Of a stretch of DNA of 64,000 bases, positions 13,657 to 24,495 are shown one piece after another. Made by a program: the position numbers and the translations under genes. The stretch spans positions 434,001-498,000 of the forward strand of contig JAKJHU010000062.1 of NCBI GenBank assembly GCA_022316685.1, given 5' to 3'. The notes beneath the pieces are model-generated. The model did not search any database and was not told where the DNA came from. It saw only the letters and a list, made by a program, of their open reading frames with translations. Position 1 is the first letter of the stretch. The number at the start of each line of letters is the position of its first letter. The DNA comes from Progne subis subis. Lineage: Eukaryota; Chordata; Aves; Passeriformes; Hirundinidae.

Positions 13657-13658
<2 letters not shown>
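10546..13658. other. AT-rich noncoding DNA
   Basis: It contains the C/A-rich ACAAACAAAC tract near 10586, a TATA/TACACT-rich repeat at 11077-11163 and an AT-rich block near 13010-13075. The 11675-12018 stretch is open on both strands (104 and 96 codons) and 12713-13159 is open for 148 codons on the minus strand. None of these shows a domain, codon bias or splice context that I can recognise. Confidence 0.6.
11077..11163 (+). repeat. degenerate TATACACT/TTACACTATA tandem repeat
   Basis: Repeated ACTTACACTATA and TATACACTA words occupy about 87 nt. This is an impure minisatellite-like repeat that is almost pure A/T with scattered C. Confidence 0.85.

Positions 13659-13685
<27 letters not shown>
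13659..13685 (+). repeat. T27 homopolymer
   Basis: An uninterrupted run of 27 T residues in noncoding DNA. Exact length may be unreliable in an assembly. Confidence 0.95.
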
Positions 13686-13690
<5 letters not shown>

Positions 13691-13980
13691 GTTAAATGGA
13701 ACTTCCCAGAAAAGCTGAAGTCTCTTTGTTAAATTGTTAGTTTAACTCCCAAATTTTGAAAAAAAAAATGTTTTATTTTTAGGAGTAGATGTGAAAGTCA
13801 CATATGAAACTGAGCTAAACAAAGACCTTTGAAGCATATAAAGGTAAATCTTCCAGAATGATTAAGTTTATTGACCAGGAGAGAGAGACTTTCAGAATGA
13901 ACCCTGGCCAGCTGGCAAAAAATATATTCATTATACTTATGATTGGAGGGATCTGCATTGAAAGATATTTACCTTTTCAG

Positions 13981-14022
13981 ATGAGCAGAGCCAAGATCAG
14001 CTGTGTACTTGTAAGGAGAGAG
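13981..14022 (+). other. exon-like 42-nt segment, unproven
   Basis: It is preceded by ATATTTACCTTTTCAG and followed by GAG|GTAAGG. It has 14 codons in frame 0 (MSRAKISCVLVRRE). Both splice signals are reasonable matches, but such a short segment with no gene context is weak evidence. Confidence 0.1.
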
Positions 14023-16748
14023 GTAAGGGTTGCACTTCACAGCAGATGTGTGAACAGATTTTGAATATTTGTGCCTATTTAAGCTTTGAGATGGTTGCAC
14101 AAGCAGCCCAAGTGTACAAGGGAATGATTTTACAATATCACGATAAAAAGGCTTAAAATTTGATCGTTTAATCCTGCTTTAACATTACATCCATTCCCAC
14201 AAGCATCCCATTTAGGGTCCTTTTGAACTGCAGGACAGAACTGGGAGAACTAAAGAATCAAGTTCCAAAGGTTAGCTTGCATTCCAGGGAACGTTTCCTG
14301 GTTGAGAGCATATTGCCCTGTAATGGAAGGTGTGAATAGTTAACATTCCCAAACTGGGTTGAGACCAGCCACTTCCAGTATTGATAACAATGTACTCTGG
14401 GGGGAACAGAGCAGAGTTTCTCCAGCACGTGATGCAGGCTGTGCAGAGGTTAGATAACAGTCCCTAGAGATTTGGTTTAAAGCCAGGCAAGTCTAAATGA
14501 GGTGCCTTTACACCTGACTACAGCAGACACAAGGGTACAGAGGAGAACCATTAGCCTGTACAATTCAGTATATTCAAAGAAAGCCAGAATCCCATGGAAA
14601 TGCACAGTGGTGTCTTTTAAGTGTCATTGCTCTAATGCTGCAGAAACTTGTAAAAGAAAGCTTAAGTGCTAAAGATCAGAAAAAAGCTCTACCATTTCAG
14701 CCTCAATCATAAATCCTCTAGCTCAAGGCCTCACTGAAATCACGTATAAATTGAATTTTTAAATTGAAATTACTATTGGACATGGTGGTCATTTATTCCC
14801 CAGTATTCACAGCAGATAAAAGTTTTCCACTGAAACTGCGCTTTCTGCAAAAGAGATGCTAGAAATGTGCACTGTGCTGTTTAAATGCTATTGAAATCAA
14901 TGCCACGAGAAACAGTTGTGCCTGGCTGACACTCAAGATAATTTGGCAAGTTACCAAAAAGTTTTACTGTTTGCCCCAATTTATTGCTGCGTATCCAGAG
15001 CCATCCCATAAGCCAAAAGCTACGTCAAACTACAACAACCTTGTATTTTCTGCAGAACAATAAAAGGTGACAAGGATCCAGTACATTTTTCAGTATTGAA
15101 GCATATGATGAGAAACTCTTCTCCTACCAAAGTACAACCATCGGAATGCTTTTGTGGCAGAGAGCTTTTTGTTTTGGTACGTTTTAAAGACTGTAGGTCA
15201 TCTGGAGACTGTTTCCAGCTCAGGAAGTTTTTGAGCATGTGGTTAACCCACAAAGTGATCTAAAACACTTTAAGAAAATGTGGTCTCTTTTTCCTCCTAA
15301 ATTTCTTCATGTCACATTTGTCAACAAACACATCACAGCACAAAAGGCATGTGATCCCACAGCAAACTTGCCTTTAGGAGCTGGCATTCCCATCTAAGAC
15401 TCCCTTAAACCCCATAATCTTCTCGATGGCAAACACATCCCTTATCATGAACCTACATAAACTTCATTACCACACCACTGTGAGACAGTGTCATTAGCCC
15501 AAGGGTTAATGAGCCAAAGGCAGCAGGGCATTGTTTCACGAAGCTCAAAATCAGTGAAAGCCTCCCAAACTCACCAGTGGAGGAGCACCATAACTGCTTC
15601 ATGAATACAAGGACAAGTAGAATACTTGGTACTGCAGGCAGTGTGAGGGAATTTTTTATTTATTCCTTGTCCAGAACACCTGGATTGCTCTAGGAAAGAC
15701 TGTCAGTGTTCTAAGCAGAAAGCAAGGAAACATTTCTGCTGTCGTCAAAACAATTTGGACCTCAGAAATATTCTATAATCACTATCCCTGGTGAAAATCC
15801 ATTTTGCTAAACTCAGCTGTTCCAAAATTATGATCAGGGCTTCCAAAAATTATGGGATTGAAAAATGGCAATGCTGTAAGAAAAACATCTCTGAATCCTG
15901 AGGTCATGGAAGTTGGCATTACCAGTGTTGAAGTTCTGCTTTAAAGTCTGAGGGAGGGCAGGCAAGGCTGGAGCAGTACAAGTCTCTGATGCCCTGATCA
16001 CCATCTGAGGCCAAATCTTCTCTACAATTAGCTCTTTTACTTTGGAAAAAAAAAAAAAATTCAAAATAAGTTGTAATCGAACTGTAATATTGAAACTTTG
16101 TTATACAAAACATATATATACAAAATATATATACAAACAATGTTATACTTTGAACCATAAATAAGATTTCTTTCCAATAACAGATAGACAGAATAATATT
16201 AATTTGTCTTTGCATATCTATTTATACCTATAAGGAGTTATACTACCTGCTGTTTCTCATAATGACTCAAATTAATGATAGATTCACTTTATAAAATGTA
16301 ACTTAGTGCTCTCCTTAACAGAAATTTGGTTAGGATGATGGAAGTTGCCAAACTCAGCTGTCCATATGATCCAAATGCAGAATATTAAAAATTTGCTTAT
16401 TTCAAACAAAGAGAAAATAAACCACTAACAGTTCACAGAAACAGAAAACACAGACACTGAGTACACAAATGTATTTTACATCTAACCAGCTGTATAAGTT
16501 GATGAATCCCAGATGCTGCAGTAAAGCAAGGCAAGAGCTTAACCATGCAACTTATATGAAACAGATATATATTATTTAAATTTATTCCTGTAATAACAAC
16601 AAAATGGACAGTTTATGAGTTTCAGCCTGAATTTCCTACATACACCAGAAACCATAGTCCTGTCAGTGAGCCACCTCAGTGGTCAAAAAATGAAAGGTGC
16701 TCTGGTATTTACTGTGAGAAAGTAAGACTTTCCCGGATAGCCTACAAG

Positions 16749-16779
<31 letters not shown>

Positions 16780-17480
16780 CCTCTTTTCTTCCAGAGTACA
16801 TCAATTATAAAGGGCCCTGAAGGAGGAGCTGAACTCCTGTTTTCGCTCAAGGACGCTCTGAGAACTTTCACAGCGTAATCTTCACATTGGAGTTATGTAA
16901 ACAAATCGAATCCATAAACCACCCCAGGCCTGCCAGGGCTACATGGCACAGCAAAAGGCTTGAGGAAGGATGGTCAAAGATTCACTCCCATTTAAAGCCT
17001 GGTCTAGCAGCAATAAGGCAGGGCAGTAATAAATAGGAGAACACTGGGAGTGAGAATGGGGAAGAAAGAACGTCAGACTTCCGAGAAGGGAAAGGCTCCA
17101 AATTTTCTCCAGGTGACAAAAGTTAGAGACACCTGGTGTGTTCTCTGAACATGGTATGAAATGGATTTACAGAAGGACCAGGCTTATCTAATATTTTGAG
17201 TGGACATAAAGTCCTTTGTACTACCATCTGTTTGCCTGTAGAATGCCCAGCTATATGTAGAGTTCAGCAGCTGTATCAGAAACGGGGAAAGGAGGGGCAA
17301 AAAAAAAAGATATCTTTGTGTTACACCTCTCACCTCTGCACAGATTCCACTGGGTTTTTTTCAAACCATTCTGGATGAAGGCATCCAGCTACAGGAAATC
17401 TTAAGTCTGTCTTACATGCAGTTTCACATCGTTATAAAAACAAGGGATCTTCTTCAGGCCACTTATGCTAGTTTTGGAAT
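14023..17480. other. AT-rich noncoding DNA
   Basis: It holds an A-run at 16044-16060, alternating TATATA near 16108-16135, and an A26 run at 16749-16774. No gene, tRNA or known repeat was recognised. A minus-strand splice-like pair frames 15575-15631, but the segment is only 57 nt and one of its three frames has a stop. Confidence 0.6.
16749..16774 (+). repeat. A26 homopolymer
   Basis: Uninterrupted run of 26 A residues. No retrogene-like sequence is seen upstream. Confidence 0.95.
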
Positions 17481-17960
17481 TGTGCTGTTAGCAGTGCTGG
17501 TAACACAGGGATGTTTTGGTTATTGCTGAGCAGGGCTCATGCAGAGCCAAAGCCTTTTCTGCTCCTCACCCACCCCACCAGTGGGAGGGACCACAGCCAG
17601 GACAGCTGACCCCAGCTGACCAAAGGAATGTTCCAGACCATATGGATCGTGCTCAGCGTATAAAGCCGGGGAAGAAGGGGGAAGAGAGGATGTCCACAGT
17701 GGTGGCTTTTGTCTCCCCAAGCAGCCATTACACGTGATGGAGCCCTGCTCTCCTGGAGATTGCTGAACACCTGCCTGCCCTTGGGATGTGGGGAAAGAAT
17801 TCCTTGTTTTGCTTTGTTTGTGTGTACAGCGTTTGCTCTAACTCATAAATCCATGAGTTTTCTCACTTTTACCCTTCCAGTTCTCTCCCCTATCCCACTG
17901 GGAATGAGTGAGCAAGCAGCTGTGTGATGCTTACTTACTGTCTGAGGTTAAACCATGACA
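17481..17960 (+). mobile_element. LTR-like block of avian endogenous retrovirus, solo
   Basis: The block is clearly GC-richer than its surroundings. It follows the word order of a common bird LTR as I remember it: GGTTATTGCTGAGCAGGGCT near 17519, CTGCTCCTCACCCACCCCAC near 17560, a TATA box at 17659, ACGTGATGGAGCCCTGCTCT near 17732, TTCCTTGTTTTGCTTTG near 17800, GAGTTTTCTCACTTTTACCC near 17854, and a GGTTAAACCATGACA end at 17946-17960. No gag, pol or env remnant flanks it, so it is a solo LTR. The left edge is uncertain: a TG lies at 17481 but no target-site duplication is visible, and the left end may be truncated. The usual ATTAAA-type poly(A) signal appears lost. Assignment to an ERVL-like group is tentative. 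Confidence 0.65.
17659..17664 (+). promoter_or_regulatory. TATA box of the LTR-like block
   Basis: TATAAA followed by GCCGGGG lies about 300 nt from the right edge, where a retroviral U3 promoter would be expected. It is probably inactive today. Confidence 0.5.
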
Positions 17961-20100
17961 GGTCTTTTCTCCTTTAGCCTATTTAATTAAACTAAATAAC
18001 ATCATATGACAAAAAAAACCTAATACCACATCTCCTTTAGGACTTCCTGGGGGAGCAATGTGCTTTTAGTTGTTCTTCTCAACAGATACCTGCAGAGTTG
18101 CCATTTCCTCAAGTGCAGCTCACAGATGTTCTCAAACTTCAACCCCTTGCATCACATTTGGCACTGGGACAACTACAGAAGTCATCGCTCCCTGATTCCC
18201 ACTTTCTCCTCTGCCAGAAGGTTACCACAATCCCATCAAGGATGAGGCTGAGCGTGTTGTACTACCAGAGTGCAGGGATTATTAGCTGAAAGTCACAAAT
18301 GGTAGGTCAAAAAGCAAATTGCAGACACACAGGTGCTCCTGTGTGTGCCAAAACTGCCGGGTCAGTACCCAACCAGCTGGCACACACCAGGCTCTGCACC
18401 ATCACCACTGTACTGCTTGCACTTCCCCAGGGTCTAAATCAGCAGCTGAATACCTCTGTACAACTTCCCAAGAGCTGCTCAAACTGTGGAATACCAACTC
18501 CAAAAGGAAAAAAAAAAAAGGAAAATTCAGGGGTGAAAATGAAGGGAACTGCAAAAAAACTCCCTTCAATTGAAATATGAATATTCAAAACATGAAAAAA
18601 ACAGTGATTTTTCATCATTGCTACATTCTCTAGCTTTCAAGGTTTGCTAAAAAGTCCCTAGGTAGTTGAAGAATTCATCTTCATAAGATATAAACCTTAT
18701 ATCTTATATGTGTCCTACACATATATTTATAAGGTAATTCTACTTGAGAATTTAAATCAAACTTGATTCAAAAATCTAGAAATTCTTCCATAATCCAGGA
18801 CTCAAAGATTCCTTATTTTTTAAGTTTGTAATTTTTTGATAGGAAACCCATATCTATTCTTTTCATACTTAATTAGACAGGTTCATTAAATACTTTGTTT
18901 CAATAAGCAGCCTATACGCAATTTCACATAATTTCTAAGCCCAAATAATTTTAAATTCAAAGCCTTTCTATACCTAAACCTGTCTGCAGACTCACTCTGA
19001 GGCTGTCACAGGAGAGCCTCTGGCACAAGGTTCAAAACCTCATTCCCTGTAGTTATCCCATCAGTGGGGTTACCCATATTTGTCATGTTACACTTCGTTA
19101 AGTCTTTTGTAAAATGTGAAAATCCAACATGAAACCTTTTGTGAGAAGTGAAGGAAAAAGATCCCTTCTCAGGTGAGAATGACAATAGATGGATTAGCTA
19201 AAAGGGTTAGTGACAATCTACTATATATCCTACTAGCCTAGTTTAAGAACTTTTTCATGTTACCATTCCTAAAAATAAAAAATAAATAGCCCCCTTTCCA
19301 GAAATGATTGATTTGGAGTCTTCAATGGAGAAGAAAATATTTGCATATCATTGGCCAGTTTTACTGGAATTCAAGCCACGAAATGTAAGATCTTTTATAA
19401 TTCAGCCAGGGCAAAGACACTAATCTTACAGGGAATGATTAAGTTGTCAGTTATGTGGGGGGGGTTGCAGTTTTTTTAATATTGTGGCATTTGATTTAAT
19501 TCCTTATATGTGCAATTTTTAAGGACTTTTATTGTTGCGGAGTTGGATCTAGAATGTAAAGCACCGGTGGCTTTTACAAGCCTGTCTGGGCTATCCAAAC
19601 AAAAAAATCCTTGTAGTAGGCAAATTTAAGGCACTACTACTCGTGAATTTTAATGAAAAGGCCGGCATGCATATGTAACACAGCCCTGTGCTGAATGGAC
19701 TCTAAAGTGTTTTAATGTGTTACCACTGGCTCAATTCTCAGGAAAGACAGAGTGGTTGAGACATGTGCTTTAAATCAGAATGACGTGCATGCATTTTCTT
19801 CTCACATCTACAGTAGCTTGTTCTGGCCACGGTATTGTGTGTGGAATACAGGGGACTAGGAAATCAAGATGGCCAAAAATCTAACTATATGTAGAGATTT
19901 TATTTCACAGTCAGTTTTGCCCTTTTTTTATTTCTGTATTCCTAAATTCTAACTGAGAAGTGACTGATGAAAATGGGGGGTTTTTTTGTGTGTGTGTGTG
20001 CTGCAGCTAAATGATCTCAAATGAAAGTAAATGTCCATACACTGGATGTCACATTCATCTATTTCTTTTAAATGCCAAGTCATCTTTGGTTTCAGGGGAG
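17961..20100. other. AT-rich noncoding DNA
   Basis: No gene is recognised. A small perfect inverted repeat lies at 18325-18346 (ACACACAGG/CCTGTGTGT, 4-nt loop) and two adjacent hairpins at 18683-18724. The stretch 19490-19830 is free of simple repeats, has several CpGs and might be a conserved noncoding element; that is a guess only. Confidence 0.6.
18683..18724 (+). repeat. two adjacent perfect small hairpins
   Basis: The first hairpin has 11-nt arms ATAAGATATAA (18683-18693) and TTATATCTTAT (18697-18707) with a 3-nt loop. The second has 8-nt arms ATATGTGT (18706-18713) and ACACATAT (18717-18724), also with a 3-nt loop. They overlap by two bases. The pairing is exact in both. At this AT content a chance origin or cruciform-type mutation is plausible. 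Confidence 0.9.
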
Positions 20101-20158
<58 letters not shown>

Positions 20159-20178
20159 ACCAAAAAAAACCAACTTCA
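20101..20178 (+). repeat. A56 homopolymer with CCACC/AACC-rich tail
   Basis: There are 56 uninterrupted A residues (20101-20156), then CCACC, A8 and CCAAC. This is the longest homopolymer in the window. The bases upstream show no poly(A) signal within the usual distance and no retrogene, so a retrotransposed tail is not supported. Confidence 0.95.
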
Positions 20179-20748
20179 GCAAATCAGATAAGTTAAAATC
20201 CCATTATAATTTGTTTTTCAGGGTTTTCAAAAGTCCACAAGACCCTATTTCTATCATCTTCAAAAATCCTGTTTCTTATATATCCATTAAATTAGATATC
20301 TGTGGAATACTGACTCCTAACTTAAACATCTCCTATATTACAGAAATACAGTCCTTCCTTCCTTCCTGTTCCCTTCCTTAAAATGCTACCTCACCTGTCA
20401 CACATTTGATTCTGGACAACCATGTACACACACACACATTTTCATCAATCATAAAAAAAATATTTTCTTTATATGAACAGGCCTAAAAACACAAGGTGTG
20501 CCTCACAAGTGACCCTGTGCCCTGCCTTTTGTGGCTTCTGAAGATGGTCAGAGCCAAGCTCAGAGATCAGATTATAATTTGATGGTGCCAGTGCTTTTGT
20601 CTTCTTGCCTGCAGCCGAGATGTTCTCCCAAGCCACAGAAATTGCTATTTGTAGGTAAACCTGAGAATAAAACAGGCCAAGTGCCAATGTCTCCTAAAGC
20701 AATAGGAAAGAAGTACTCTGCCAGAATTTCCATGGAAAAAAAAATCAA

Positions 20749-20838
20749 AATACAAAAGGAAAAAAAAAATAAAAAAATAAATAATAAAAAAAATTGGTGG
20801 TTTTTTGTTGTTTGTTTGTGTTTTTTTTTTTTTTTTTT
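20749..20838 (+). repeat. A-rich tract followed by T-rich tract (foldback-capable)
   Basis: An A-rich stretch with scattered T and G (about 20731-20793) is followed after a GGTGG spacer by a T-rich stretch that ends in T18 (20801-20838). The two halves could pair as an imperfect hairpin. Reading frames here are lysine/asparagine- or phenylalanine-rich artefacts. Confidence 0.8.
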
Positions 20839-21324
20839 CCTGTTCAAATTTATCTGCTTCTGGTCCTATAGCAAAATATGCAAACTCAAACCTACTTAAT
20901 GAACACACTTAGATCAGAGCATGTAGACTTCACAGGACTCATCTGCACAGTCTGACCGGGTTCCAGCCTGCTCAGCAGCCTTTGGAGGTGAATGAGCAAT
21001 CAAGAATCAGGGTGCTGACTGAGGAAATTCAGGAGTGCAGTGATGGGAACTCCGAGGAGTTAACATTGTGTCTTGCATGTGAAAGTCTCCTTCAGATCAC
21101 TCTCCCTGGAACTCAAAAAAATGCGTCTGTTGCCTTGACCCTAAGGAAATGTGGACATGCATCTGGCTGGAGGGTGTGGACAGCTGGCCACACCTGGGCA
21201 GGTCCTGTGAACCTGTGTCAAAAGCTGCTTGTCCCAGAAATGGGTAAGGAGCTTCCTGAACCAGCTGTGAGTGAATGAGCTTGGCTGTCATTAGCAAGTC
21301 TGTGGCAATACTACACAACTTAAG
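20839..21324. other. noncoding DNA left of the solo LTR
   Basis: Moderate GC with a 98-codon open frame (20982-21278, plus) that carries no recognised domain. Its right end includes the TTAAG that abuts the LTR and may be the target-site duplication. Confidence 0.55.
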
Positions 21325-21806
21325 TGTGATGTATGTCCTAAAGTTAATTCGTGTTAAATGCTATAATATGTAATTCACTCTCTGTAAATGTAAGTTTTCT
21401 TTCTAATCAAGTATACAACGGGTTAACTGAGACTAAAGCTGCACGGAGACGGGCATAAGGAATTCTTTTGCCAGAGATTGCACGGGAGGGACATGAGAAA
21501 ACTATGCTAAGAATTACACAAAAAGGGACACGAGAAAACTTCTGCTGGGAATAGTTAAAAGGAGAACAAAAATGACGGAAAAGGGAGATGGAGAACCCGG
21601 AGAACTGAATGATTACATCAGATCGGTATCTCATCCGTCTCCTCCTGACATTAACATCTCTACACAGCACCTGGACACAGCCATCAAGGACATTGTCTTC
21701 CCGAGCAAATCCATTCAAACACACCAGAACCCGAACATGAATATCTAATGAGGCTGCCTCGGAAGACGGAGTCTTGGGGTCCTGATTTTCTCTCAGCGAT
21801 CCAGTG

Positions 21807-21814
21807 TATAAAAA
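21807..21814 (+). promoter_or_regulatory. TATA box within the solo LTR
   Basis: TATAAAAA sits about 150 nt upstream of the AATAAA signal, the arrangement expected of U3/R in an LTR. Present activity is unknown. Confidence 0.65.
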
Positions 21815-21955
21815 TCGACAGCTTCAGACCAGAAGTGTGAACTGAGGGGGTGACATACTGACAGAGTGTGTTACTGTGTTCACCCAGCGCCGAAACCCCG
21901 GGGTTCGACGCTGTCCTTTTAATTGTGCCTATTGGAGGCTGTTATTTTTTTTCAA

Positions 21956-21961
21956 AATAAA
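21956..21961 (+). terminator. poly(A) signal of the solo LTR
   Basis: AATAAA lies 46 nt before the right terminus of the LTR. It would define the R/U5 boundary region in the ancestral provirus. Confidence 0.6.
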
Positions 21962-22007
21962 ATTCTAAATTTTGATTTACTGAATTTGGTATATCATATT
22001 TATTACA

Positions 22008-24294
22008 ATAAGTTTATTTACTCTTTTAAGTCTATCCTCGTGCTGTTTCGTCTCATCATTAACTGGTTTTGTTGCAGCTTTCCCCACCACCTCCTTTTCC
22101 TACACATCCAACAAGTAGCTTATGATGGGACAGCTGCAGGGCTTGTCATGGTAGAGCTGTAAGTCAGGCTGAATATCTCAGGTGGGGGGTACAAGAGAGG
22201 ATATCTATCTTAGTAATTCACACTGAACCCTAAGCACTGTATAATTCAATCCACATGGCTCACTCCACCTCTCTGTGCCACTATCTGTCACGTTAATTAG
22301 TGGGGGAAGACAAGAGAATGTATACAAAGGGTGTCAGAAAAATGTATTTTTTGCCCGCTATCAAGTGGGAGTAGAGTTTGAGAAAAACTTCAGGGGATGC
22401 AGACACAGCTTCCCTGACAAAACCCTCCAGGTTGCTGGGGAAATTAACTGAAAACCAGGCAGACATCATCCCACTAAACTGCCTCCATTTGGTGATTAGA
22501 TTGTTTAAAATCTCTCAGGAGATTCCACAGCACCTAAATGCAGCACGATAAAGAACAATTAGTGGTTCTCTGAGAGTGTCTGGAATGGCGAGCAACAATT
22601 ACTGTCATCCTTATCTGGATGCAGAATTCTGCTACAGAAGAGGGAACAGAGAATAGAACCATACTTAGAAAGAGGAGGAATGAAAAGTGGGGTTTTTTTC
22701 CTTTGTCTCTGGGAAAGAGCATATCAGACCCAGCCTGGGCTAGAAGAGCAGTTCAGGGGCAGAGTTTCTGACACTGGAAGGGACAACAGGGTGTTAAAAG
22801 ATACCAGACAAGATAAAGCTACAAATAGTATATAACCATGAAACAAACTGTCCCTCAATAAGTGAAAGCTTTCCCTGTAGATACCTTGCCTGAGACATCT
22901 CTAAGTGTGGGGGAAGAGGTTGATGGTGAAGGAGAAACAAACAGGAGAAGATGTGTGCCTAGAAATTCCTCAGAATGCTTAGTTACAGAGGATGCCGTCA
23001 GCAGGCAGTGTGCAGTAGCCTAGGTTAACTACAAGCTTTTTCAAAGAGTGAAAACTTGGTAGACAATCCAATCCATATGCACCCTTAACTAACTCAAATC
23101 TTCTTTCCACCCTGCCGAATGTTCAATATGTACTGAATTTAAGTTCTGCAATAAATCAAAGCAATTAAAAATAGTTAACAGTTGCGTTTACATGAGAACA
23201 AGAATTTTCAGATAATTATTCTGAAAGTTGGAAGTGGAACCAAGCAATCTGTCTAATTAGCTTTAAACCTACTCCTGCTTTTTGGAGTCAGATTGGAAAG
23301 GAGTTGAGGGATGTGAATTTCAGAAAGTGTTGCTCAAACGCTTTAGCTTTAACACTAGTCTGAAAGTTCAGTATGTGTCACAAACCACTGTAATAATAAT
23401 GATGGTGATAATAAAACTTTGATAGCAGCCATCTGCCCATTCCAGACAGCTGAATCATTTCCAGAGCTCCCTGAGAGCCAGCCCTGACAGGGATTTTAAC
23501 ACTATATCACAGACAGTATATGCAGGGTCTGCAGCCGAGACCTTTCTGCAATGACGTCAAAGAGGCTGGGCAGCCAGCTTTTAAAATTGCTGCAGGCTCA
23601 TCCTAACGACATTAGGATATAACAAATGAGGAAAGGAAGATCTGTGCATGGATGTTACAATAACAAGGAAGGACAGCACACTTCAGCTCGGGAGGCAGCG
23701 CTTAGGTTATCCTCAACAGAGCTGCTCTCCAAAGCTTGCGTCAGTGCAGGGGTTGGGGTGTGAATTCCATGACTAAGGGGCATAACTCAGCTGGAGAACG
23801 TTTTAGTGTGAGGCCTGGGGGAAAAAAATGAAAAGAAAAAGGCATCAGAATTGTTAAGGCAGAAGTTAAACAAGAAACTGTAAAGAGAAGAGGCTCTAGC
23901 AAGTCAGTTTTAGGGGTGTGCTGGTAAACATGGGGGTAAAGTGTACGGTTTAAAACAGTTTATAAGACACAGCTAAGGAGTTTTTCCAAAAGCAAACAGA
24001 AAAAAAAAAAAAAATCTCAAAATAAATTAATGGAACAAAATATTCAATGATCACTCATGGACTGCTGGCAGGGATGCACAATGAATTAGTTTGTTTCAGC
24101 CCTGGTGATAACCTACATACAGCCACATCTACACGTGACCGTATCTGAGCTGGAGATTGATGGCATGTAAAAGAGGGACATAGTTTTTTTCCCCCTAGAA
24201 TCTAAAAGCTGCATCTGGACCTGTCAACCCTCTGGGTAAGCTGGGAAGCTCACATCAGGCATTTATAAAAAGGCATGCAGAAGGCCTGTTTCTT
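22008..24294. other. noncoding DNA with a CRE-bearing patch
   Basis: No gene is recognised. The 23450-23720 part is less AT-rich, has scattered CpGs and contains a perfect CRE octamer (23552-23559). An A15 run lies at 24000-24014. Confidence 0.6.
23552..23559 (+). promoter_or_regulatory. perfect CRE octamer TGACGTCA
   Basis: The palindromic octamer TGACGTCA is the optimal CREB/ATF binding site. It survives with its central CpG in otherwise CpG-poor DNA and sits in a patch with other CpGs. No TATA box at promoter distance, first exon or CpG island is obvious, so a distal enhancer or an unused chance site are both possible. Confidence 0.35.
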
Positions 24295-24495
24295 ATCAGA
24301 GGGCAGAGAAATCTACCTGGATTCGTCATCTGCCTGGATTTGTGCAGAGCATTTGACGCTGTCCCTCACGGCATCCTTGTCTCCAAACTGCAGAGACATG
24401 GGTTTGATGGATGGACCTCTCAGGAGATAAGATATTGGCTGGATGGTTGTCCTCAAACAGGTTGTGGTGAACAGCTCAGCCCAAGCACAGGCTGG
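24295..24495 (+). mobile_element. short CR1 LINE fragment, RT palm region
   Basis: From 24334 the plus strand reads an open frame with [17 protein letters not shown], then GFDGWT and YWLDG. These match the conserved CR1 reverse-transcriptase block (KAFDTVPH...[14 protein letters not shown]...RNWLDG). The fragment is roughly 200 nt; CR1 sequence cannot be followed on either side. The catalytic YADD box is absent. It is a dead relic on the same strand as the copies at 9.7 and 61 kb. Confidence 0.85.

Larger units (their letters stand above)
21325..22007 (+). mobile_element. solo LTR of an avian endogenous retrovirus
   Basis: The element starts TGTGATGTATGTCC and ends TATTACA, giving TG...CA termini about 683 nt apart. 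The flanks TTAAG (21320-21324) and ATAAG (22008-22012) agree at four of five bases, consistent with a decayed 5-nt target-site duplication. Inside are a TATA box at 21807, a CpG-bearing stretch around 21885-21915 with a GAAACCCCGGGGTTCGACGC word, and an AATAAA poly(A) signal at 21956. This is U3-R-U5 order on the plus strand. CpGs are far denser here than outside. No gag/pol/env lies on either side, so the copy is a solo LTR left by recombination. The family is not identified; an ERVL-like or ERVK-like group is possible. Confidence 0.75.

Noticed and set aside
15575..15631. Minus-strand splice-like pair framing 57 nt
   Set aside because: Short, and stops in one frame; splice-like pairs of this quality are expected by chance.
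20101..20156. A56 as the tail of a processed pseudogene
   Set aside because: No mRNA-like sequence, poly(A) signal or flanking direct repeat could be seen upstream.
20011..20381. Lysine-rich (plus) and phenylalanine-rich (minus) open frames across 20.0-20.4 kb
   Set aside because: They are translations of the A56 homopolymer, not proteins.
21880..21915. GGGTTCGACGC resembling a tRNA B box
   Set aside because: No A box at the right distance and no cloverleaf; the segment lies inside the R/U5 part of the solo LTR.
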